Program-made: the position numbers and the translations under genes
Notes under the pieces: generated by a model
Database searches by the model: none
What the model was told of the DNA's origin: nothing
Seen by the model: only the letters and a program-made list of their open reading frames with translations
Source of the DNA: Candidatus Gastranaerophilales bacterium
GTDB lineage: Bacteria > Cyanobacteriota > Vampirovibrionia > Gastranaerophilales > Gastranaerophilaceae
Direction of reading: 5' to 3'
Length of the DNA stretch: 64,000 nucleotides
Assembly: GCA_944326545.1 (NCBI GenBank)
Contig: CALVEH010000003.1
Span: 124,001-188,000 of the forward strand
Shown here: piece after piece, positions 51,149 to 59,530 of the stretch
Numbering within the stretch: the first letter of the stretch is position 1
Layout of the letters: each line of letters opens with the position of its first letter

Positions 51149-52153
51149 ATGGCATTAAATGTATATTTAGGGATAGACGTAGGTTCAGTTACAACAAAAC
51201 TTGCACTTGTTGATGAAACAGGCAAATACGTTGACAGCTATATGTTAAGAACCGCAGGCAAACCCGTTATTGCAGTTCAAACAGGTATGAGAGAGCTGTT
51301 AAGCAAAGCTATATGTGAATATAACATTCAAGGCGTTGGTACTACAGGCAGCGGAAGAAACCTTGCTGGCGCATTAGTTGGCGCAGATGTTATAAAAAAC
51401 GAAATTACAGCACACGCAGTTGCTGCAAGTACTTATGTTCCCGGTGTTCAAACAATTCTTGAAATCGGCGGACAAGATAGCAAAATCATAATTTTAAGAG
51501 ACGGTATCGTTACAGACTTTGCAATGAATACTGTTTGCGCAGCCGGTACAGGAAGCTTTCTTGACCAGCAAGCAAACAGATTAAATGTTCCTATCGCAGA
51601 ATTTGGCGAAACAGCGCTAAAATCAACAAACCCTGCTCGTATCGCAGGCAGATGCGGTGTTTTTGCAGAAAGTGACCTAATTCACAAACAACAGTTAGGT
51701 TACCCTGTAGAAGATTTGTTATACGGTCTTTGCCAGGCTCTTGTTAGAAACTACCTGAGCAACCTTGCTTTGGGTAAAGAAATTTTACCAACTGTGTCTT
51801 TCCAAGGTGGTGTTGCTACTAACTCAGGTATGGTTAAGGCATTTGAAGAAGCTTTAGGAACAAAAGTTGTTGTTCCTGATAACCACCAAACAATGGGTGC
51901 AATAGGTGCAGCATTGTTAGCTATGGAAAATCATCAATATACAGAAAACCCAACAAAATTCAAAGGTTGGGAAGTCGGCAATATGCACTTTAACTCAATC
52001 ACAAACCAATGTAACGGTTGTTCAAACAATTGTGAGGTTATCACAATCGTTGAAGGAGAAATGCCTGTTGAACATCCGAAAGACATTAAAGATATACAAG
52101 GAAATATCATCGCCAGATGGGGCGGAACCTGCGGAAGATGGGATATTTCATAA
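51149..52153 (+). CDS. BcrAD/BadFG-type ATPase, 2-hydroxyacyl-CoA dehydratase activator
   Basis: An ASKHA-fold ATPase with a bridging 4Fe-4S cluster that injects an electron into 2-hydroxyacyl-CoA dehydratases or benzoyl-CoA reductases. The 334-residue protein has LGIDVGSVTTKLALVD, TGSGRNLAG, IGGQDSK, NTVCAAGTGSFLDQQ (cluster Cys, near 130), AGRCGVFAESDLIH (second Cys, near 168) and GGVATNSGM. The C-terminal 60 residues carry an extra CNGCSNNCE cluster, like the join region of the longer fused activators (DUF2229 type). No dehydratase genes are adjacent, so its partner must be elsewhere. Monocistronic with SD and terminator. Confidence 0.93.
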   Translation: MALNVYLGIDVGSVTTKLALVDETGKYVDSYMLRTAGKPVIAVQTGMRELLSKAICEYNIQGVGTTGSGRNLAGALVGADVIKNEITAHAVAASTYVPGVQTILEIGGQDSKIIILRDGIVTDFAMNTVCAAGTGSFLDQQANRLNVPIAEFGETALKSTNPARIAGRCGVFAESDLIHKQQLGYPVEDLLYGLCQALVRNYLSNLALGKEILPTVSFQGGVATNSGMVKAFEEALGTKVVVPDNHQTMGAIGAALLAMENHQYTENPTKFKGWEVGNMHFNSITNQCNGCSNNCEVITIVEGEMPVEHPKDIKDIQGNIIARWGGTCGRWDIS

Positions 52154-52162
52154 AAAGCAATT

Positions 52163-52196
52163 AAAGGGATACCGTTTAAACGGTATCCCTTTTTTC
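52163..52196 (+). terminator. Terminator of the activator ATPase gene
   Basis: Stem AAAGGGATACCG/CGGTATCCCTTT with a TTTAAA loop and a T-run, eight bases past the stop. Confidence 0.92.
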
Positions 52197-52252
52197 TATT
52201 AACAAAGAGTTACAAAACAGCAAAAAAATTCAGTCAGAGATTTTAAATCAAT

Positions 52253-53695
52253 ATGAACATATCAGCAATACAGCCAAGATTATTTTTCAAAAAAGCACTC
52301 GCAACAAACAATCTGAATGCTTGTTATTCTTCAAGCTGCAGTAGTACCCCTGTCAAAATTAATCAACAGCCAAATACTGATACTGTTTCATTTAAAAGAA
52401 CTCCTGAATGCATCGGTTCTCCATTTGTACACGACCCAAGAGAGCTAGAACTTCACTGTGCTTGCTGTAATAGAAAAATGTTAAAAAACAGTACGGTTCA
52501 AAACTTTATGAACAAAGAAGTCTATTACCCTACTTACGTTGCTCTTGATAGAATTAAAGATGAGCAAAACTTTAGACTTCACGAACAATCACCCGCAATG
52601 CAGAAAGTTTATTCTTTCATAAAAAATGAAGCAAATAACTACAAATCATTAAATCTTGAACAATTAGTTCTCAAAGAAAGAGTTATAAACTACAAAAAAA
52701 CAGCAAGCACAGAACAAATACAAGCATTAAATGAACTAAGAGCAAGATGCCAGGAAGTAGCTCACGACATAAGCCATATTGTGGAAAAGCTTGATGAATT
52801 ACAACCTGATTTTCAGCCTACAGAAGAAACAGTATTTCAAGATTTAAAACGATATGCAAAAATATACCCGACTGAAACAATCAAGGAAATTATAAACAAA
52901 CCTGAGATTAAGACAGAATACCTAACAAAACTTCAACAAAAACAGAATTCAAAATTAAGCAAAATTGAATATTTGATAGAAGAACTATCACCGGAATATG
53001 CTATAAAAGCCGAAAAAGCACTATCCGACTCGTACCAAATATTCAATAACGAAAATACAAATATTCTACATAAAAGACAAAGAGTAATAGAGCTTTTTAA
53101 CAGTGTGCTTGAATCAATACCGCCAGAAATGGCTACGGATAAAAGAATAGCCTATCAAATTATGAAAAGACTTGAAGACCTGCCTGATTCCAAAAATGAC
53201 ACAAATGCTTTTATGATCAAATATGCACCAAGAAGCGCTAATTCAATAACGGAGGTTTTAGTAAAACGTCTCAGAAACACAAAGGAACACGTAAAACCTC
53301 ATCACAGAGAAGGCGACAGTGGAGAAAGCAACAAGAAAAACTACATATACCTCTGTGGTAAATGTAACCATGAAAGAATGACGCAAAAATACGATGAATT
53401 CATAAAAAAACACCCGCAGATGCCTGAAAATACACAAAAACAAATTGACGAAATTTGTGATTATATTAATAAAGGAATTTTAGAAGGCTACGATACTTGG
53501 CCTAACGACATAAAAGAGCCACTTGGAGACGAATCAGAAGGCTTGATTGTCATCGACTCAAGCAAACTTAATTTGTCTGAAGCAAAAGCAAATCGTGCAG
53601 AAAAAATGGCTGCTTATATCGAAGAACAAAAGAAAAAAGCAGAACAAGACACTTTAGCAACAGGCCCATATAGACGCCACGGAAAGAAAAAATAG
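52253..53695 (+). CDS. HNH-like zinc protein with an N-terminal TVSFKR motif
   Basis: A 480-residue protein of unknown family. After a Ser/Asn-rich start it has TVSFKRT (about 44-50), like tags in the proteins at 29.3 and 35.0 kb. A first cysteine set (HCACCNRK, near 70) and a late segment, EHVKPHH ... N ... YLCGKCNHER (about 344-372), read like an HNH nuclease finger (His-Asn-His plus two Cys pairs) split by a long helical insertion of about 270 residues. Coils and a Lys-rich tail follow. No Shine-Dalgarno; a TTAAAT lies just before the ATG. Nuclease activity is inferred from motif spacing only. Confidence 0.6.
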   Translation: MNISAIQPRLFFKKALATNNLNACYSSSCSSTPVKINQQPNTDTVSFKRTPECIGSPFVHDPRELELHCACCNRKMLKNSTVQNFMNKEVYYPTYVALDRIKDEQNFRLHEQSPAMQKVYSFIKNEANNYKSLNLEQLVLKERVINYKKTASTEQIQALNELRARCQEVAHDISHIVEKLDELQPDFQPTEETVFQDLKRYAKIYPTETIKEIINKPEIKTEYLTKLQQKQNSKLSKIEYLIEELSPEYAIKAEKALSDSYQIFNNENTNILHKRQRVIELFNSVLESIPPEMATDKRIAYQIMKRLEDLPDSKNDTNAFMIKYAPRSANSITEVLVKRLRNTKEHVKPHHREGDSGESNKKNYIYLCGKCNHERMTQKYDEFIKKHPQMPENTQKQIDEICDYINKGILEGYDTWPNDIKEPLGDESEGLIVIDSSKLNLSEAKANRAEKMAAYIEEQKKKAEQDTLATGPYRRHGKKK

Positions 53696-53698
53696 AAA

Positions 53699-54373
53699 TT
53701 AAGAACTAATCATTGAATTAATGGTTTCTTTTTCAAGATAATTAGTTTCTTCTACAACAAAATGTGGAGTGTAATCTTTTAAAACCAACATTTTGTTTAT
53801 TTCTGTACTCAAACCTGCAAAAGAAAGCGCAATTTGAGAAGGCTTTTTAGAGTTTCTTTCATTAATAAAGCCTAAAACAGTATCCAAAATTTCCAATAAC
53901 ATAGCCCTGTTGATATGAGCAAACTCGTAATCTTCAAAAATCTCCATCAAAAAAGGATAAGAATCATATGCCATCAATGCATTGATTGTTTTTATCTTTC
54001 TTCTTATATCTTCATCCTGCAAATCAGCAAAAGTAATACGAAGATAATACATAGAATATCTAAAAATATTTTTAATTATAATCTCACGACTTTGAAACTT
54101 TGAAATTTCCTGATAAAAATCAACAAATTCTTTAAGAAGATTTTCTTTTTTAGGTATAACAGCATTCTTCTGAATTGTTAGATAATCAACAAGAAACAAC
54201 TCAAAAAGATTTTTACCGACCTTTTCAGATGCATCAATAAAGAGGTTCTCCATCTCTAGCCAATATGTATTATAAAGGCTTTTTAACCCCATGTTCCCCA
54301 AATCAGAAAAAATAAATCTTCTGACTTTTGAGACCTCCGTTAAATCATTAAATTTCTCACTCAACAAATCCAT
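53699..54373 (-). CDS. Hypothetical helical protein, 224 aa
   Basis: A 224-residue, largely helical protein (MDLLSEKFNDLTEVSKVRRF) with no recognised domain; it is Leu/Ile/Phe-rich with a Met-Tyr repeated region and no signal peptide. The start is chosen by a promoter TTGCCA-18-TATAAT ending six bases before this ATG, the same geometry as dut. Two earlier possible starts (TTG at 54421, ATG at 54391) would lie upstream of or inside that promoter. It follows the TPR gene on the same strand. Confidence 0.65.
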   Translation of the reverse strand: MDLLSEKFNDLTEVSKVRRFIFSDLGNMGLKSLYNTYWLEMENLFIDASEKVGKNLFELFLVDYLTIQKNAVIPKKENLLKEFVDFYQEISKFQSREIIIKNIFRYSMYYLRITFADLQDEDIRRKIKTINALMAYDSYPFLMEIFEDYEFAHINRAMLLEILDTVLGFINERNSKKPSQIALSFAGLSTEINKMLVLKDYTPHFVVEETNYLEKETINSMISS

Positions 54374-54379
54374 ACTGAG

Positions 54380-54409
54380 ATTATAAGACATGTCAAAAGA
54401 CAGTGGCAA
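54380..54409 (-). promoter_or_regulatory. Promoter of the 224-aa gene, probably leaderless
   Basis: On the minus strand TTGCCA, an 18-base spacer and TATAAT, followed six bases later by ATG with no Shine-Dalgarno. The layout is identical to the dut promoter. Confidence 0.75.
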
Positions 54410-54436
54410 ATTTATTAACAATATTTCATATAAAGC

Positions 54437-56116
54437 TTATACTTCAAAAAGCTTGTGCAAACGGTATCTTATATCTTCTTCATCAAGCTCGTTAGTTAAA
54501 ACGTTATAATCAAGTGCTTTTTGAAAATACTTTGCAGCAATAGTGTTTTGATGAAGTATTGCATAAGAACGGCCCAAATTGAAATAAGCGAGAGCATAAG
54601 CCTTGTTGCCTTCAACAGCTTTTTCGAAAAGATGTATGGCTTCTTCAACATTACCTATATCATCAAGATAAATTACACCGAGGTTATTGTAAGCTATTGC
54701 ATAATCGTGGTTTATTGCTATAGCTTTATTATAAGCAACAATAGCCTCTTCTGTATAGTCTTTTTCCCAAAGTGCCATGCCACATTTGCAATATGACTTA
54801 GCGTTATCAGGGTTAATTTTTATTGCATCACAATACGCTTTAATTGCATTGTCATAATCTTCAACAGAAAAATATGCATCACCTATCGCAAGATGGCTTT
54901 CTTCCGATTCAGGATTTAACACTGCAGCTGTTTGATAAAGAACAATAGCAGCCTCATGGTTTCCTTTAACTTCTAAATAAACAGAGCCTAATGCCTGACA
55001 AACTATAGATGTCCAGTAAGGATCCGGGTTGAGATTTATTGCTGTTTGATAATGTTCTATAGCATCATCATATTGCTCTAACTGAACAAGAGCAAATGCT
55101 AAACTATTGTGATAGAAAGGATTTTCGGAATCTTTCTCTAAAGCAAGCGAAAAAGCATTCACTGCGGGCAAGCTGTCATTCTTTTGCAAGTATAAATGTC
55201 CAAGCTCATAGTAAACCTTGTCATTATCAGGTTCAATTTCCAAAAGTTTTGTATAACAATCAATTGCTTCGTCATATTCCTCAGGAAAATGAGTTTGAAC
55301 AAGCGTAGCCATTTTGACAAGAGCATCTCTATCATAAGGGTTTGAAGACAACACCTTTTTATATGCATCAAGCGCAATCTCTGGGGCATGCTCTTTTATG
55401 CAAATATCACCTATTTTGTTGTAGAAATACTCGTCACGACCAGTATTTACTGCAGCTGTATCATAAGTAGCAACAGCCAAAGTGCTGTTTTTAATTTTTT
55501 CCAAAAATCCGCCATAAGTCTTATAAATAAAGACAAGCGCATCATCTGTCACATTTTTATAAAGCATTCTCAAGGAAGGGAAATCCCACAAAACAGTAAG
55601 ACACCCAGAGCATGCATAATAAACCATTCTTATAAAATCAATAAAAGAAGGTTTAACATGATTAATTTTTTCATAAAGCATGGATGCCAAAATTAAACGG
55701 GGACGTGCTGAGTTAATCGGGTTAATTTTAATTGCGTCTTTAAACTCTTTTTCTGCTTCTTCAAAGTCATTTGCAAGTTTTAAAAAATAGCCTGTGTAAA
55801 GGTGTGCGTTTGAGTTTTCAGGATCAATATCCACAGCCATTTTACATTGTTCAATAGCGGAATCCAAAGATATTTGGCCATTTTCAAACATAAGACTAGC
55901 CAAACGATAGTAGGTCTCAGGTATCTGAGGATTCAACTTAATAGCTTGAATATAGTAATGTACAGCGTTTTCCAAATCTGCACTGTTGCTTCTTAATAGA
56001 TATTTTTCATGATATATCCTAGCTTTTTCAAGCGTATTCAATATATTCTGTTTTTTCTCTTTATCCTTCGTAATATCGGTATTTTCTACATTACCGGATT
56101 TTTTTTGCTCTAGCAT
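54437..56116 (-). CDS. TPR-repeat protein
   Basis: A 559-residue protein almost entirely of tetratricopeptide repeats, about twelve copies with the W-LG-Y-A-F-A-P pattern: ETYYRLASLMFENGQISLDS, SNAHLYTGYFLKLANDFEEA, KVYYELGHLYLQKNDSLPAV, ESHLAIGDAYFSVEDYDNAI, KSYCKCGMALWEKDYTEEAI and AIAYNNLGVIYLDDIGNVEE. TPR solenoids bind partner proteins. No signal peptide or membrane helix. GAGG lies before the ATG. Function cannot be narrowed. Confidence 0.93.
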   Translation of the reverse strand: MLEQKKSGNVENTDITKDKEKKQNILNTLEKARIYHEKYLLRSNSADLENAVHYYIQAIKLNPQIPETYYRLASLMFENGQISLDSAIEQCKMAVDIDPENSNAHLYTGYFLKLANDFEEAEKEFKDAIKINPINSARPRLILASMLYEKINHVKPSFIDFIRMVYYACSGCLTVLWDFPSLRMLYKNVTDDALVFIYKTYGGFLEKIKNSTLAVATYDTAAVNTGRDEYFYNKIGDICIKEHAPEIALDAYKKVLSSNPYDRDALVKMATLVQTHFPEEYDEAIDCYTKLLEIEPDNDKVYYELGHLYLQKNDSLPAVNAFSLALEKDSENPFYHNSLAFALVQLEQYDDAIEHYQTAINLNPDPYWTSIVCQALGSVYLEVKGNHEAAIVLYQTAAVLNPESEESHLAIGDAYFSVEDYDNAIKAYCDAIKINPDNAKSYCKCGMALWEKDYTEEAIVAYNKAIAINHDYAIAYNNLGVIYLDDIGNVEEAIHLFEKAVEGNKAYALAYFNLGRSYAILHQNTIAAKYFQKALDYNVLTNELDEEDIRYRLHKLFEV

Positions 56117-56282
56117 GCCTACCTCAGTCTTATGTCTATATAGACGTCGATAGAAATTTTTAAAAATTTAATTCTCTACAAAGAAATCCTCCACATATAC
56201 CAAATTTTGTAATCATTGATTAAAAATTTTGGTGATGTTATTATATCAAGGCTTATCGTTTTTATTTAACAAGTTAAGGACT

Positions 56283-58595
56283 ATGGCAACAAAAACAAAA
56301 AAACAAGACGAGGCTAAAGAAGAGAAAAAGCCTTCAAAAACTACAAAATCAAAAAAAGAAAAAGTTCTTGTAATAGTAGAGTCTCCTGCTAAATCTAAAA
56401 CAATAAAAAAGATTTTAGGTGATTCATACCAAATAGAAGCAAGCTACGGACACATCAGAGACTTTCCGCCCAAAGTTCTCGGTTTTGATGTTGCAAATAA
56501 CTTTGAACCAAGCTTTATTGTAATCCCCGAAAAACAAGCCGTAGTAAAAAAATTAAACGAACTGGCAAAAAAATCAGATAAAATTCTTCTCGCATCCGAC
56601 CCTGACCGCGAAGGAGAAGCTATAGCATGGCACGTAAGACAAGTTCTTGACGTACCTGACAATAGAATACACCGTATAGAATTTAACGAAATCACGCCAA
56701 AAGCGATTAAAAACGCAGTAGAGCACTCGCGAAACATCGACATGGAACGCGTAAAAGCTCAGCAAACAAGACAAATTCTAGACAGACTCGTAGGTTACAA
56801 AATCAGCCCTGTTCTGTGGGAAAAAATGAGAAACTACAGGCTATCTGCAGGTCGGGTTCAAAGTGTTGCTCTTAGAATGATATGTGAAAGAGAAGACGAA
56901 ATTGACGCATTCACACCGGTTGAATATTGGACAATTTCCGCAGAACTTTTAAAAGGGAAAGCTCAATTCAGCGCGGAACTTACAAAATACAAAGACAAAA
57001 AAATCGACATCAAAACCAAAGAAGAAGCCGATAAAATTGTTGCTGAATTAAATAAAAAAGGTTTAAATTACGAAGTTTCTAAAGTAACATTTAGAGATAC
57101 TCAAAGAAAGCCTTCTGCACCGTTTATTACATCAACCCTACAAAGAGAAGCAAGCTCAAAGCTTGGTTATGGCGTATCAAAGACAATGCAGATTGCGCAA
57201 AAGCTATACGAAGGTATAGACATAGGTTCAGACGGCCCAGTCGGTTTGATTACATATATGAGAACTGACTCTGTAAGAATTTCTGACGATGCTCAAGCAG
57301 CTGCAAAAGATTTTATTACGGACACATACGGTGAAAAATATTACCCGTCTACACCAAACAACTATGTAAAAGGCAAAGGCAAAAATGTTCAAGATGCTCA
57401 CGAAGCAATCAGACCTTCTTATATAGATAAAACACCTGATAGTATTAAACAATACCTTACATCAGAACAATACAGACTATACAAATTAATATGGTCTCGT
57501 TTTATTGCTTCTCAAATGGAAAATGCCAAAGTTAAAAACACATCTGTAGATATAACAGCCGACGATTATCTTTTTAAAGCAGGAACAAGTAAAGTTACTT
57601 TTGACGGTTTCTTAAAAGTTTACAATGAAGACGAAGACGTTCAAGACCAAAGCAAAATACCTGATTTAGAGCAAGGTGACAAGTTAGAACTAAAACAAAT
57701 AGATCCTAAACAGCACTTTACTCAACCTCCTCCACGCTTTACAGAAGCTTCTTTGGTTAAAGCACTTGAAGAACACGGCATCGGAAGACCATCTACTTAT
57801 GCTCCGATTATTTCAAAAATCCAACAAAAAGGGTATGTAGAAAAACTTGAAAAAGCTCTTGCGCCAACAATCCTTGGACGTACACTGTGCAAAGAACTTG
57901 TTAAATATTTCACTGATATTATGAACTATGAGTTCACAGCACAAATGGAAACAAAATTGGATGATATTGCAGAAGAAAAAGCTGTCTGGACAGAAGTTTT
58001 GAAAGAATTCTACACTCCATTTACCGACACTGTTGATTCTGCCAAAAAGAATATGCCAAGAGTGCTTATTGAATCTGATGTGCTATGTCCTAAATGCGGT
58101 AAAAAAATGATTGTTAGAACAAGCCGATTTGGAACACAATTCTTAGGCTGTTCCGGCTACCCTGAATGCAAAACAATGATGCCGCTTAACAAAGATGGTA
58201 CAGCTGCACAAGTCGATGAAAAAAGTGACGAAAAATGTGAAAAATGCGGTTCTGAAATGATTGTTAAAGTAGGACCATACGGAAAGTATTTACAATGCAC
58301 TAACGACGAATGTAAACACAGAAAAAGACTTGTTGTAACAACAGGTGTAAAATGTCCAAAATGCGGTGACGGTGACATTATTCAAAGAAAATCAAAATAT
58401 GGAAAACTATTCTACGGATGCAGCAAATATCCTGACTGCGATTTTGTTTCTTGGAACGAGCCTGTTGCAGAAAAATGTCCTGAGTGTGGAGCTTATTTAG
58501 TCAAAAAAATAACTAAAAAAGAATCAAAACTTGTTTGTTCAAATAATAGTTGCTCTTTTTCAAAGCCTTTAGAAATTGAAGGAGAAATAGAATGA
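56283..58595 (+). CDS. topA: DNA topoisomerase I
   Basis: A type IA topoisomerase that relaxes negative supercoils. The 770-residue protein has the Toprim domain (VIVESPAKSKTIKKIL; ASDPDREGEAIAWH), the active-site Tyr in VGLITYMRTDSVRIS, then four C-terminal zinc ribbons (CPKCGKKM..C, CEKCGSEM..C, CPKCGDGD..C, CPECGAYL..C) that bind single-stranded DNA. A Lys-rich start precedes it. The ATG with TTAAGGA was chosen; the longer frame is unlikely. aroE overlaps its stop by four bases. Confidence 0.97.
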   Translation: MATKTKKQDEAKEEKKPSKTTKSKKEKVLVIVESPAKSKTIKKILGDSYQIEASYGHIRDFPPKVLGFDVANNFEPSFIVIPEKQAVVKKLNELAKKSDKILLASDPDREGEAIAWHVRQVLDVPDNRIHRIEFNEITPKAIKNAVEHSRNIDMERVKAQQTRQILDRLVGYKISPVLWEKMRNYRLSAGRVQSVALRMICEREDEIDAFTPVEYWTISAELLKGKAQFSAELTKYKDKKIDIKTKEEADKIVAELNKKGLNYEVSKVTFRDTQRKPSAPFITSTLQREASSKLGYGVSKTMQIAQKLYEGIDIGSDGPVGLITYMRTDSVRISDDAQAAAKDFITDTYGEKYYPSTPNNYVKGKGKNVQDAHEAIRPSYIDKTPDSIKQYLTSEQYRLYKLIWSRFIASQMENAKVKNTSVDITADDYLFKAGTSKVTFDGFLKVYNEDEDVQDQSKIPDLEQGDKLELKQIDPKQHFTQPPPRFTEASLVKALEEHGIGRPSTYAPIISKIQQKGYVEKLEKALAPTILGRTLCKELVKYFTDIMNYEFTAQMETKLDDIAEEKAVWTEVLKEFYTPFTDTVDSAKKNMPRVLIESDVLCPKCGKKMIVRTSRFGTQFLGCSGYPECKTMMPLNKDGTAAQVDEKSDEKCEKCGSEMIVKVGPYGKYLQCTNDECKHRKRLVVTTGVKCPKCGDGDIIQRKSKYGKLFYGCSKYPDCDFVSWNEPVAEKCPECGAYLVKKITKKESKLVCSNNSCSFSKPLEIEGEIE

Positions 58596-59443
58596 TGAAA
58601 TTTGCCGTAATCGGCCATCCTTTAACACAATCACTCTCGTCAGTGATGCATAACGCAATGCTCAAAGATTTAGGCATAGAAGGCACTTATGAACTTTTAG
58701 ATACAGAGCAAGAAGATTTGGTGACAAGGGTTAAACAATTAAAATCACAAGGTTACACAGGTTTTAATGTAACTATACCTTTAAAAGTTCCAATAACGCT
58801 GTTTTTAGATGAATTTGATAATCTTGCAGATCTTGCAGGATGTGCTAATACTGTGAAAATTAACGAAGACAAAAGTCTTTCCGGATACAATACAGATATT
58901 TACGGATTCAAAACAGCAATACCGTCAGAAATCCAGTCTTACATTAAAGGTCAAAAAGTATCAATTCTTGGTACAGGCGGTGCTTCAAGAGCTGCGGCTA
59001 TTGCATTTTGTCAAATCGGAGTTAGAGAAATTGACTTCTACGCTAGAAACATAATCAATGCACAAGATATGGTTAATTTTTTAAGAAATAATTTCCCTGA
59101 AGTAACATTCAACCTAAAACAAATGCAAAGCCTTAGAGATTTATCAGATACAAAAATGCTTGTAAACTCAACTCCTCTTGGAATGAGAGGAAAGGCTATG
59201 GGAATAAGCCCTATAGAAGAAGATGTATTAAAAACAATGCCAAAAGATGCTGTTGTATATGATATCGTTTATAACCCCTTAAAAACAGCTTTTATAAAAA
59301 TGGCACAACAAAACGGATACAAAACAATAACAGGTTTGGATATGTTCGTTCATCAAGGCGCAAAAGCCTTTGAAATCTGGACAGGTCAAAAAGCAAAACC
59401 GGAAGTTATGAAAATGGCAGCACTTGAAGAGTTAGCTGAATAG
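58592..59443 (+). CDS. aroE: Shikimate dehydrogenase
   Basis: Reduces 3-dehydroshikimate to shikimate with NADPH in aromatic amino acid synthesis. The 283-residue protein has GHPLTQSLSSVMHNAML, the catalytic Lys in NVTIPLKVPI, the paired Asp in YNTDIYGF, and the cofactor loop LGTGGASRAAA; STPLGM and GLDMFVHQGAKAFEIWTG finish it. The ATG overlaps the topA stop (ATGA). With aroH it shows an active shikimate route. Confidence 0.95.
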   Translation: MMKFAVIGHPLTQSLSSVMHNAMLKDLGIEGTYELLDTEQEDLVTRVKQLKSQGYTGFNVTIPLKVPITLFLDEFDNLADLAGCANTVKINEDKSLSGYNTDIYGFKTAIPSEIQSYIKGQKVSILGTGGASRAAAIAFCQIGVREIDFYARNIINAQDMVNFLRNNFPEVTFNLKQMQSLRDLSDTKMLVNSTPLGMRGKAMGISPIEEDVLKTMPKDAVVYDIVYNPLKTAFIKMAQQNGYKTITGLDMFVHQGAKAFEIWTGQKAKPEVMKMAALEELAE

Positions 59444-59530
59444 TTTTTGTAAAGAAATTTTTAAAAGCACTCTAAAATATTTTGGGCTTATTATAAAATT
59501 ATAAAATACAGAATTAGTTGGGGAGTATCA

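Noticed and set aside
53699-54421. Possible C-terminal half of a DUF262/GmrSD protein, making this gene a truncated remnant.
   Set aside because: The likeness is only in a few helix patterns, and a promoter exactly placed before the 54373 ATG argues for a whole gene of 224 residues.
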